Shown here one piece after another: positions 6,902 through 13,854 of a DNA stretch of 36,753 bases. Source of the stretch: DASXUX01 sp036504595. Its GTDB lineage: Bacteria; Planctomycetota; SZUA-567; H5-PLA8. How positions within the stretch are numbered: position 1 is the stretch's first letter; each line of letters starts with the position of its first letter. The translations under genes were made by a program, and so were the position numbers. The notes beneath the pieces were generated by a model. That model ran no database searches. It saw only the letters and a list, made by a program, of their open reading frames with translations, and was not told the DNA's origin. The stretch lies in NCBI GenBank assembly GCA_036504595.1, contig DASXUX010000080.1, forward strand, positions 1 through 36,753, written 5' to 3'.

Positions 6902-7723
6902 CGCGCGCGCTTGTGATGCCTGCGCGCGGCGAATGCCCTTGGCTGCGGCGAGCGTTTCTTCAAAGGAACGTTTGCTGACGACCATGTACAGCGGTCCGTC
7001 GGCGGGCGCATGCCAGGAGACGACGCTGTGGCCGGGATCGCGTGCGACAAGGAAATCCTCATAAGCTGAAGCGCGCGGATTGGCGCCGGTCTCCACGACC
7101 ATCAGCGTTAGAGCTTTCTCTGCTCCGCCCTCGCACGTGTACAGGACGTACCTGCCTTCCGGCAAGTTCGCCAATTGAACTCTGCCGCAGCAATGCGCGC
7201 GCAGATTCTTGCACGGGACATTTGGAAGGGAGCCGCTGTCCTGCAACATAGAGGAGGGTAGAGCGCTGACTTGGATCGGCTCGGTGGGCACAGAGCCCAC
7301 GCCGCTGACAATACGGTCATGTTCCAGTTCGGCCGCGCTGACGATGGCGCATTTGCGCTGGCTGCACAACAACTGATATCCGATCAATCCTCCCAGCATC
7401 AACACGCAAAGTGCTGCCGCGGCAAGAGTCCTTCGGGAACGCCACGGCGGAGTTCTCCGCGGCAGAGAAAACGTGTGCAGGCGATGCGTCTGATGGCGCG
7501 ACAGATGTGTTATGACGCGCGCGCCAAGGCCAGGTTGTGACGCGGTCGAGACGTGCCGCAACAACACCGTCTTCAGCAGGCGGTGGAAGCACCGTTGCGA
7601 TTCGATCAGGGACCGGCAGTGAGGACACTCGGAAAGGTGCTGATCTATTTGTTCCGCCGCCGAGAGGGTAAGTTCTCGATCCAGAAACAATTGGCATTGC
7701 GCGCTAATTTCTGTGCAATCCAT
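6890..7723 (-). CDS. Zinc-finger anti-sigma-like membrane protein, no sigma partner nearby
   Basis: Protein of 277 aa starting at ATG 7723 (a TTG at 7735 is in frame but less likely). Residues 1-55 match the anti-sigma zinc-finger (ZAS/zf-HC2) pattern: C3, C10, LFLDREL, then H29-x3-C33-x2-C36 (QHLSECPHC). A basic segment and one TM helix (about 99-119) follow. The C-terminal half is probably periplasmic, with several Cys and strand-like segments (LPEGRYVLYTCEGG) ending in KRSFEETLAAAKGI. In the family, the cytoplasmic zinc finger holds an ECF sigma factor. No sigma gene is adjacent on either side, so it is an orphan or acts on a sigma encoded elsewhere. The ribosome binding site is weak. Confidence 0.82.
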   Translation of the reverse strand: MDCTEISAQCQLFLDRELTLSAAEQIDQHLSECPHCRSLIESQRCFHRLLKTVLLRHVSTASQPGLGARVITHLSRHQTHRLHTFSLPRRTPPWRSRRTLAAAALCVLMLGGLIGYQLLCSQRKCAIVSAAELEHDRIVSGVGSVPTEPIQVSALPSSMLQDSGSLPNVPCKNLRAHCCGRVQLANLPEGRYVLYTCEGGAEKALTLMVVETGANPRASAYEDFLVARDPGHSVVSWHAPADGPLYMVVSKRSFEETLAAAKGIRRAQASQARALNP

Positions 7724-7853
7724 AGTCTGCCACAATCCGCCAATAAATCAGCAGCGGTGTCTGTAAGCCGCTGCTCTCTAAAGCTGAAAAGTAGCATGCC
7801 CCGCGAAATAGTCCGCTCAAACAAGCCCGGTGCAGAAGATCGCATAAGAAGAC

Positions 7854-8045
7854 TTATTGGTCTGCAGAGGTTGCGTCTTGCTGAAGAGAAGGTTTTGTCA
7901 ATTCTTCTTGCTGAGCGCCCTCTTTGGCGTCAGCGGCCCGCCGCGCGATCCGGCCTTCGAGGACGCAACCCGATGCGCCGGGGACGCACTCATCTTTTCG
8001 TCTCAAGCAGCGATAATTGGATTCGTGCGGGCAATCCCAGGACAT
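7854..8045 (-). CDS. Possible small ORF, 63 aa, unknown
   Basis: The only argument for this gene is position. A good sigma70-like promoter on the - strand (8076-8102) would start transcription near 8069, and this ATG (8045) is the first start downstream, with GGAG about 11 nt before it. The product is polar, contains four Cys (SWDCPHES, YRCL, DECVPG, SGCVL) and resembles no family I know. The same stretch could instead be the long 5' leader of the anti-sigma-like gene. The remaining part of the 7724-8202 gap shows nothing else I can support. Confidence 0.25.
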   Translation of the reverse strand: MSWDCPHESNYRCLRRKDECVPGASGCVLEGRIARRAADAKEGAQQEELTKPSLQQDATSADQ

Positions 8046-8075
8046 GCGAGCGGGGCTCCGATTCCTTCGAGCCCC

Positions 8076-8102
8076 ATATTAAAACCTTAAATCGGATGTC
8101 AA
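8076..8102 (-). promoter_or_regulatory. Sigma70-like promoter, TTGACA-15-TAATAT
   Basis: On the - strand, a perfect TTGACA (8097-8102) is followed after 15 nt by TAATAT (8076-8081). The spacer is 2 nt shorter than ideal. It points towards the 63-aa frame and the anti-sigma-like gene at 7723. The surrounding sequence is AT-rich against a GC-rich background. Confidence 0.45.
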
Positions 8103-8202
8103 GGTATACTTTGTAGAAAAAAAGGCTGCAGGCATGCTGTAGCGTGGATGGCGCTGTCTCGCTATATTATTCAGTTCCGCAGGACAACGTGAGGGCCCTA
8201 TC

Positions 8203-10428
8203 GTGGCGAAGAAGGTTACGGCCGAAACAAAGTCGCGCGTTCCGGCGTCGGATTCGTACTATTCACACCACAGTCCCTTCGGTGCGTATTCGACGTTCAC
8301 GCTCGGACGCTTCGGAAAAGGCGGGGGCTTCGCCCTGGAGTCCGGTCAGGTGCCGTCGCAGAACGTATTTGTTGCGTACAGCCGGCCCAACGAACCCGTC
8401 CGTGCGCTGCCGTTTTACCAGGGCAGCGTCAGCGGGGCGGAGAACTTCACCGGGCAGGCCGCGAGCACCGAGAATGCGTTCGCAAAAGCCGGCTGGGTGC
8501 CGTTCAAGGCGGAGGAAATCACGCGCTCTCTGAAATGGGCGAGCGATACATGGAAGGCCGGCGACCTGCGCTTCACGATTTTTACGCCGGTGCAGTCGCT
8601 GGCGGATTTCGAATACGAACTGACGGACAAACTGAAGCTGGCTCTTTGTCCGGCGCTGATTGCGGAACTTGAATTCGACAATTCGCAGTCCAAAACCCCC
8701 GGGTGGGCGTTCTTTGGCGTGGGAAATATCGGCAAGCCGATGCGTGTGCTGGGTCAGGACGCATCGCTTTCACTGCCGGGTCTTGCGCGCGGGAATGAAT
8801 GGGGCTTCGGGTACCGCGCGACGTCGGAGCACATCCCCGAACTGGAGAATGTGCTTTCGTTCGAGTTGCCGGAGTTGGTCCGCGCCGGCCGTTCCAAAGT
8901 CCATCTGCTGGCATCCGACGGCGGCGTGCTGATTCGCGCCAAGGCGGGCCAGCGCGTGACGGTGACGCTGGCTCTCGGCTTCTACCGCGGCGGAATTGCC
9001 ACCACCGGTTTGACGACGGAATACTATTACACACGCTTCTTCGACAACATCGAAGACGTCCTCGCCTACGCCCTCGACCACCACACCCGCTACAAGGATG
9101 ACGCCGGTGTCATCGACCGGCGCCTGGAACGCTCGGGACTTTCTCCCACGCGGCAGTGGTTGATCTCTCAAGCCACGCGCAGCTATTACGGCAGCACGCA
9201 GCTCTTGCGCCGCGGCGGGCATCCGCTGTGGGTCGTCAACGAAGGTGAATACTGCATGATGAACACCTTCGATCTCGCGGTCGATCACCTCTTCTTTGAG
9301 CTGCGGCATCATCCCTGGACGGTGCGAAACATGCTCGATCTGTATGTCGAGCGCTACAGTTACATGGATGAAGTCATGCTGCCCAAGGACGGCGGAAGCA
9401 AACGCGAAAAATTCCTGGGGGGAATTTCGTTCACGCATGACATGGGCACGCACAACCAGTTCACGCGCAAGGGCTGCTCCAGTTACGAACTCACGAATCT
9501 CGATGGCTGCTTCAGCCACATGACGCACGAGCAGCTCGTGAATTGGGTCTGCTGCGGCGCACTGTACGGACTGCGAAGACCCGTAGAGCGGGATACTGCG
9601 CCCGCCGGCAGGGACGCCGGCGCCACCTACGCGGGCGACAAGCGTTGGATTCGCGAGCGCGAGCCGATTTTCCTCGCGTGCCTGGAAAGCCTCATTCGCC
9701 GGGATTCGCCGCCGGGCGCGAAACGCGACGGTGTGATGAGTTTGGACTCCTCGCGTTGCGGCACGGGCCAGGAGATCACGACCTACGATTCGCTGGACGT
9801 CTCGCTAGGCCAAGCGCGCAGCAATCTCTACCTGGCGGTGAAAACATGGGCTGCGTACGTGCTGCTCGGACACGTGTTTCGGCAGCTTGGACGTGGACAT
9901 CTGGAAAAAGACGCGCTGATCCAGGCCTCCATTTGCGCCAAAACGATCACATCCAAGTACGACCGCAAACTCGGCTTCATTCCCGCGGTGTTTGAAGAAG
10001 GCAATCATTCCGCAATCATCCCGGCGATCGAAGGCCTGGTCTTCCCGTACACGATTGGCGACGACGAAGCCGTCAGCGAAAACGGGCCGTATGGCAAGAT
10101 GATTCACGCGCTGAAAACGCATCTGAAGAATGTGCTGAAGCCTGGCGTATGCCTCGATTCCGCCAGCGGCGGATGGAAACTCTCCTCCACCAACAACAAC
10201 ACGTGGGCGAGCAAAATCCAGCTCTGCCAGTTCGTCGCCGAGACAGTCCTGGGCTTCAACTTCGGCCCAAGCATTCCAAAATGGGACGCGATCCACGCCG
10301 CTTGGCAGTGCAACGAATTCGCCGACTTCGCCATGAGCGACCAGCTCGATAGCACAAACGGAAAGCCCATCGGTAGCCGGTACTACCCCAGAGGCGTGAC
10401 GAACATACTCTGGATGAACGACTTCTGA
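8203..10428 (+). CDS. GH52 beta-xylosidase
   Basis: Protein of 741 aa, probably cytoplasmic (no signal peptide). GTG start at 8203 after TGAGGG with 7-nt spacing. It aligns over its length with the Geobacillus GH52 beta-xylosidase as I remember it: HHSPFGAYSTFTLG at the N-terminus, SDTWKAGDL, FYRGG, TEYYYTRFF, RSYYGSTQLL, WVVNEGEY, FFELRHHPWTV, SYELTNLDGCFSHMTHEQLV, TTYDSLDVSLGQAR, IIPAIEGLVFPY, and RYYPRGVTNILW near the end. The predicted nucleophile is E347 (VVNEGEY) and the acid/base D529 (TTYDSLD). The reaction is retaining release of xylose from xylo-oligosaccharides. About 18 extra residues at about 457-477 come from an inserted palindromic repeat. The stop codon lies in the first heptad of the next repeat array. 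The clan GH-A glycosidase downstream is a likely partner. Confidence 0.93.
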   Translation: MAKKVTAETKSRVPASDSYYSHHSPFGAYSTFTLGRFGKGGGFALESGQVPSQNVFVAYSRPNEPVRALPFYQGSVSGAENFTGQAASTENAFAKAGWVPFKAEEITRSLKWASDTWKAGDLRFTIFTPVQSLADFEYELTDKLKLALCPALIAELEFDNSQSKTPGWAFFGVGNIGKPMRVLGQDASLSLPGLARGNEWGFGYRATSEHIPELENVLSFELPELVRAGRSKVHLLASDGGVLIRAKAGQRVTVTLALGFYRGGIATTGLTTEYYYTRFFDNIEDVLAYALDHHTRYKDDAGVIDRRLERSGLSPTRQWLISQATRSYYGSTQLLRRGGHPLWVVNEGEYCMMNTFDLAVDHLFFELRHHPWTVRNMLDLYVERYSYMDEVMLPKDGGSKREKFLGGISFTHDMGTHNQFTRKGCSSYELTNLDGCFSHMTHEQLVNWVCCGALYGLRRPVERDTAPAGRDAGATYAGDKRWIREREPIFLACLESLIRRDSPPGAKRDGVMSLDSSRCGTGQEITTYDSLDVSLGQARSNLYLAVKTWAAYVLLGHVFRQLGRGHLEKDALIQASICAKTITSKYDRKLGFIPAVFEEGNHSAIIPAIEGLVFPYTIGDDEAVSENGPYGKMIHALKTHLKNVLKPGVCLDSASGGWKLSSTNNNTWASKIQLCQFVAETVLGFNFGPSIPKWDAIHAAWQCNEFADFAMSDQLDSTNGKPIGSRYYPRGVTNILWMNDF
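9603..9622. repeat. Palindromic repeat inserted in frame in the GH52 gene
   Basis: CGCCGGC (9603-9609) and GCCGGCG (9616-9622) form a 7-bp stem with a 6-nt loop. It lies in a stretch of about 54 nt (about 9570-9635) absent from the Geobacillus GH52 enzyme as I remember it. Encoded residues read PAGRDAGATYAG. It looks like a REP-type palindrome tolerated in a surface loop. Confidence 0.6.
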
Positions 10429-10702
10429 TTTTTGATTTTTGATTGCGAGGGGAGTGACCACCGAGACAGAACAATGGTATGATGATGGATGGTTTTTGGG
10501 GACTGGCGATGAGGTGCAGGAAAACAGCTTTCAACACAGAGGAAGCGGAGTTTCACAGAGTTTTCTTTTAATTCTACTCTTTCTCTGTGCCCCTCTGCGT
10601 TCTCTGTGACTCTGTGTTGAAAGCTGTTAAAGAGCGCTCGCAGAAGACAGACATTCAACCAGCAAAGGACTGAACGGTTACCAAAATCTAAAATCCAAAA
10701 TT
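10426..10702. repeat. Nested inverted repeats between GH52 and GH-A genes
   Basis: This 284-nt gap contains no gene. The outer arms are heptad arrays: TGATTTT units at 10426-10445, starting with the GH52 stop codon, and AAAATCN units at about 10681-10702. Inside is a perfect 19-bp inverted repeat (AACAGCTTTCAACACAGAG at 10523-10541, its complement at 10610-10628), flanked inwards by further CACAGAG-like heptads on both sides. Two different repeat families are thus nested. The GH-A ribosome binding site GGAG lies at the outer edge of the right arm. Confidence 0.85.
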
Positions 10703-10712
10703 GGAGCCCATC

Positions 10713-12203
10713 ATGCCGATATTGAAACCGCCGCAGGCCACAATCTCCATTACAGAGAAGACCATTTCGCGCCTCGTCGAAGGCATCGGCATCGTCTGGT
10801 GCGACGCGTTCGGGATGGGTGGGGAACGCGGCATGGGCCAGGTCAATATGCCGCTGAACACGACCTGCATCCCTCTGCTCGACGACGAGAAGAACTGGAC
10901 GCTGCTGCTCGAAGAACTCACGCTGTTGAAGCCCGGCTGCATCCGCTTCCTGCTGCCGCCGGACGGCTTCATCACCAAGCGCGGCACGATGGACTTCGAC
11001 AGCGCTCATTTCGACCGGCTGGAACGCCTGAACGCCTGGGCAAGCGCCAACGGCGCCAGCATTATCCTCGATACGCTGTACGTCCCGCGGCACTTGCAGG
11101 TGAAGGGCGAAAAGGACTCCGAGCCGGACGATTGGGCGCTCGATAACCGAGCCGCGGCCAGTCCCGCCGCGTTCGCCGGGCACTTCGCCGGCCCGCTGCT
11201 GGACTACTGCATTTCCGAACGCGGCTGGACCCAGATCCGCTATTACAGCCCGGTCAACGAGCCGCTCTACGGCGGTGTTTTCAGCAATCCCAAGGACAAC
11301 GTATTCCATTCCTACGCGGCGCTGCTGTCGGCGCTGCGGCAGGAACTGATCGACCGCGATCTGGTTCCGCAGCGGCTCGCGATCCTCGGGCCGGAGACGC
11401 CGTCGATCCAGGACTGGCCGATCCCGGAGTTCCATTCAGTCGGCGTCGATCCTGACCCGCTGCTGGATGCGTACAGTCAGCATGAGTACTTTGCACGGTT
11501 CGATACGGACGAACCGAATGCGAACGGCATGTCCATTCCCATGACAGAACTGCTCAACCGGCACCTGGTGCCGCACGTGAACTACGCACGCGCCAAGGGC
11601 AAGTCCCTGATTGTCACTGAACTGGGGCATACATATTACGGCTCGGGCCGCGGCGATCCGAACGGGCCGTCCACCCACGAAGCCTTCGTGCTGGATGCCG
11701 AGTTTGTCGTGCGCGCCCTACCCTTGGGCGCGGGAGCGGTGTTGCGTTGGAGTTTTCTGAATCCCGGCGACATTGACGGCCGCTGGCAGTTCATTGAAAC
11801 GGCCGACGGAAGTTACCGCCGGGTCGAGAACACCTTCTACGGCTACGCGTCCATCATGCGGTATGTCCGGCCGCATTCAGACGTGCTCGATCTGCATACT
11901 GAGAGCACGTTTCATCCCTGGCCGCACATCTACGCATGCGCTCTGCGCAAAATGCCGCAAGGCGACTTCTCGCTGCTGGTGGTCAACAATCATCCCAGCG
12001 AGCAGGTGGAATTGACGCTGAAGATTCCGACCGCATTCCGCGCGAAAAAAATCAACATCATCCGGACTGACCGCACGTTGAAGCATCACAAGATCGGCGA
12101 AATCAAACGCGACAGCAAGACGAGCCAGCTTTCGGACAAGCTTCCACCGCTAAGCTTGAGCGTATACACGCACCTGGATTACGATTCACTGGAACGGCCA
12201 TAA
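10713..12203 (+). CDS. Clan GH-A glycoside hydrolase, family unassigned
   Basis: Protein of 496 aa without signal peptide. An upstream TTG at 10701 is in frame, but GGAG at 10703-10706 fits the ATG at 10713. The chain is a (beta/alpha)8 barrel of clan GH-A type: the acid/base is probably E183 in YYSPVNEPLYGG at the end of strand 4 and the nucleophile E303 in SLIVTELGHTYYG at strand 7. A C-terminal beta-rich part (about 400-496) includes FSLLVVNNHPSEQVELTL, a typical antiparallel sandwich. GH39, GH30, GH5 or an unassigned GH-A family are all possible. The GH52 beta-xylosidase upstream suggests a hemicellulose-derived substrate; this is inferred from context only. Confidence 0.85.
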   Translation: MPILKPPQATISITEKTISRLVEGIGIVWCDAFGMGGERGMGQVNMPLNTTCIPLLDDEKNWTLLLEELTLLKPGCIRFLLPPDGFITKRGTMDFDSAHFDRLERLNAWASANGASIILDTLYVPRHLQVKGEKDSEPDDWALDNRAAASPAAFAGHFAGPLLDYCISERGWTQIRYYSPVNEPLYGGVFSNPKDNVFHSYAALLSALRQELIDRDLVPQRLAILGPETPSIQDWPIPEFHSVGVDPDPLLDAYSQHEYFARFDTDEPNANGMSIPMTELLNRHLVPHVNYARAKGKSLIVTELGHTYYGSGRGDPNGPSTHEAFVLDAEFVVRALPLGAGAVLRWSFLNPGDIDGRWQFIETADGSYRRVENTFYGYASIMRYVRPHSDVLDLHTESTFHPWPHIYACALRKMPQGDFSLLVVNNHPSEQVELTLKIPTAFRAKKINIIRTDRTLKHHKIGEIKRDSKTSQLSDKLPPLSLSVYTHLDYDSLERP

Positions 12204-12230
12204 AAAAGTGCCGCCCTTTCGAGGCGGCAC
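12202..12230 (-). terminator. Rho-independent terminator for the - strand gene, possibly bidirectional
   Basis: GTGCCGCC (12208-12215) pairs perfectly with GGCGGCAC (12223-12230) around a 7-nt loop. On the - strand the stem is followed by six T (A run at 12202-12207), so it terminates the gene ending at 12257. In the + direction the same stem follows the GH-A gene stop directly but lacks a T tract. Confidence 0.85.
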
Positions 12231-12256
12231 TTCGAGACAGCCCGAGACTAACGAGA

Positions 12257-12709
12257 CTACTTCTTCGACTTCTTGTTTGCCGATTTGGCTTCATCGGCCT
12301 CTTTTTCGGCATCCTTGCAGAGTGACTTGAAGCCGTCGTTGACGCCGGCCAGCGTCGTGGCCGCGGCGCTGTAGTCCTGGACCCACTCGTGGAAGGTCTT
12401 GATCTGATCGGGATAGGTGTCCGCGCACTTGCGCCACTCGCGAGCATCCTTGCCATGTTTCTCGGCAAAGCCGACCACCGAATGTTCCTTCTTCTCCGCG
12501 AGGAACTTGACCAGTGACTTGGTAACCTCCGCCTTGTCGGACGCAGTGGATTCGAATGCCTCGCGGAAGTTCTTGTGCGCGACGAGCACCGTCACGAACT
12601 TCTTTTTGGCATCGGCATTCTGCTCCGCCCATTTCTCGTAGGTTTCGGCCGCGCGAACGGCGCCGCTTAATACGACCAGACTACAAACCACGCCAGTGAT
12701 CAGGCGCAT
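12257..12709 (-). CDS. Small secreted helical protein, unknown
   Basis: Protein of 150 aa with a signal peptide (MRLITGVVCSLVVLSGAVRA). The mature part is rich in Lys, Glu and Ala, predicted mostly helical, with two Cys (RKCADTYPDQ and KSLCKDAEKE) and a lysine-rich end (SANKKSKK). An upstream purine stretch AAGGAGG serves as ribosome binding site. No family is recognised. It is followed by a strong terminator and sits in a run of small envelope genes on the - strand. Confidence 0.78.
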   Translation of the reverse strand: MRLITGVVCSLVVLSGAVRAAETYEKWAEQNADAKKKFVTVLVAHKNFREAFESTASDKAEVTKSLVKFLAEKKEHSVVGFAEKHGKDAREWRKCADTYPDQIKTFHEWVQDYSAAATTLAGVNDGFKSLCKDAEKEADEAKSANKKSKK

Positions 12710-12748
12710 CGATGTGCCTCCTTTAATTGGCTCCCGTTTCCTGCCAAC

Positions 12749-12931
12749 TTACTTATTGTCCTTGACGGCCTTATCGACTTCTTTCTTCACTTCTTTGGCC
12801 TGTTCCTTGCCGTCCTTGATTGCATCGCCAATTGCAGCGCCCGGGCTCTTAGGCTTCGGCTCGCCGCCGCCGCAACCGACCAGACCCACCACGAATGCCG
12901 CTAACGCCAACGACAACAGTGCTTTGCTCAC
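12749..12931 (-). CDS. Small lipoprotein, 60 aa
   Basis: The GTG at 12931 is chosen because GGAGGGG lies about 8 nt upstream and because it opens directly into a lipoprotein signal peptide, MSKALLSLALAAFVVGLVGC, with lipobox LVGC and lipidated Cys at residue 20. The mature 41 residues are GGGEPKPKSPG followed by a charged amphipathic helix (KDGKEQAKEVKKEVDKAVK), recalling small outer-membrane or entericidin-like lipoproteins, but similarity is only in style. An extended reading upstream to 13006 is less plausible. Confidence 0.75.
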   Translation of the reverse strand: MSKALLSLALAAFVVGLVGCGGGEPKPKSPGAAIGDAIKDGKEQAKEVKKEVDKAVKDNK

Positions 12932-13002
12932 GTCTGAAACCCCTCCGTCTATTCGCATCCTCCGAACGGCCCGGCATTCCCGCTCGGGAAAGCCGGTTCC
13001 GT

Positions 13003-13707
13003 TCACTTTCCAAAAAGATTCTTGATCGCGCCCGATTCGGCGCCCTTGCCACCCATGCCCTTCAGCGAGCCGCTGATTTCATTGAGCGGACCGGCCAGTT
13101 CCTTCGATAGCGGTTCCATGATCTCTTTCATGATCTCGGCAGCCGTCGCGCCGTTTGTTTTCTCGCCGATGTTCGACAGATGCACGTCCGGCACCGGCAG
13201 CGCGATGCTTTGACCAAACATCAGCACGGGGCTGACTTTCAGCTTGGAGTTCGCGATCACCAGATCTTTGATGATGAACTTGCGCGTGCTCGAGCCTTCG
13301 GACGTGCCGCAGAACTCCTGCACGTTCTTCATAATGCGCTCGATATTCCCTTCCCCGCCGCTCGTCTGGTATCCCAGTTCCGCGCCGTCCACGCGAATGC
13401 TGTTCACTACCACAGGCTCGGTTAGCGCGGTCGAAGTATTCAACGAAACCTTCGCGCTCTTGACGGTTATCGCCGGCGCGTCCTTAAAGCCCTGCGGATT
13501 TCCCACAACAAAACCGTTCAATCCGCCGCTGCCGCTGAACGGCGAAAGCTGCACGCTCTCCAGTTTCACCGTCGTCTTGGTTATTTTCGGGCCGAAGGTT
13601 TCTACGGCGGCTTTGACGCCCCGATTCAGCAGCAGGTACGCGGCCGCACCCGAGACGACAGCCAGGCACAGCACGACGACAACCAGAATCTTGATAGCCT
13701 TCTTCAT
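13003..13707 (-). CDS. AsmA-like membrane-anchored protein
   Basis: Protein of 234 aa, start ATG 13707 with AGGTGA upstream. One N-terminal TM helix (about 6-28) is followed by a periplasmic part with the alternating pattern of AsmA/DUF748-like N-terminal domains: ITKTTVKLESVQLSPFSGSGGLNGFVVGNP, then VNSIRVDGAELGYQ and FIIKDLVIANSKLKV. Many planctomycete and proteobacterial genomes carry such short AsmA-like proteins; their role in envelope homeostasis is not defined. It may be co-transcribed with the lipoprotein gene 72 nt downstream. Confidence 0.75.
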   Translation of the reverse strand: MKKAIKILVVVVLCLAVVSGAAAYLLLNRGVKAAVETFGPKITKTTVKLESVQLSPFSGSGGLNGFVVGNPQGFKDAPAITVKSAKVSLNTSTALTEPVVVNSIRVDGAELGYQTSGGEGNIERIMKNVQEFCGTSEGSSTRKFIIKDLVIANSKLKVSPVLMFGQSIALPVPDVHLSNIGEKTNGATAAEIMKEIMEPLSKELAGPLNEISGSLKGMGGKGAESGAIKNLFGK

Positions 13708-13854
13708 AGGTCACCTTTCGGATGGGATTCGCGGCGCGAGAGAATAGCAGGTTGCTGAGGTATCCTCAAACCGAGAACCCTTGATTTTGCCAACTGCCGG
13801 AATACCCTGCAAAGCTGGTTACGTGCAGGCACGACTTCCCGAGGACAGCGTTCT

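Noticed and set aside
12749..13006. Longer lipoprotein reading from 13006
   Set aside because: The extra N-terminus would bury the lipoprotein signal peptide; GTG 12931 has a strong ribosome binding site and a correct lipobox.
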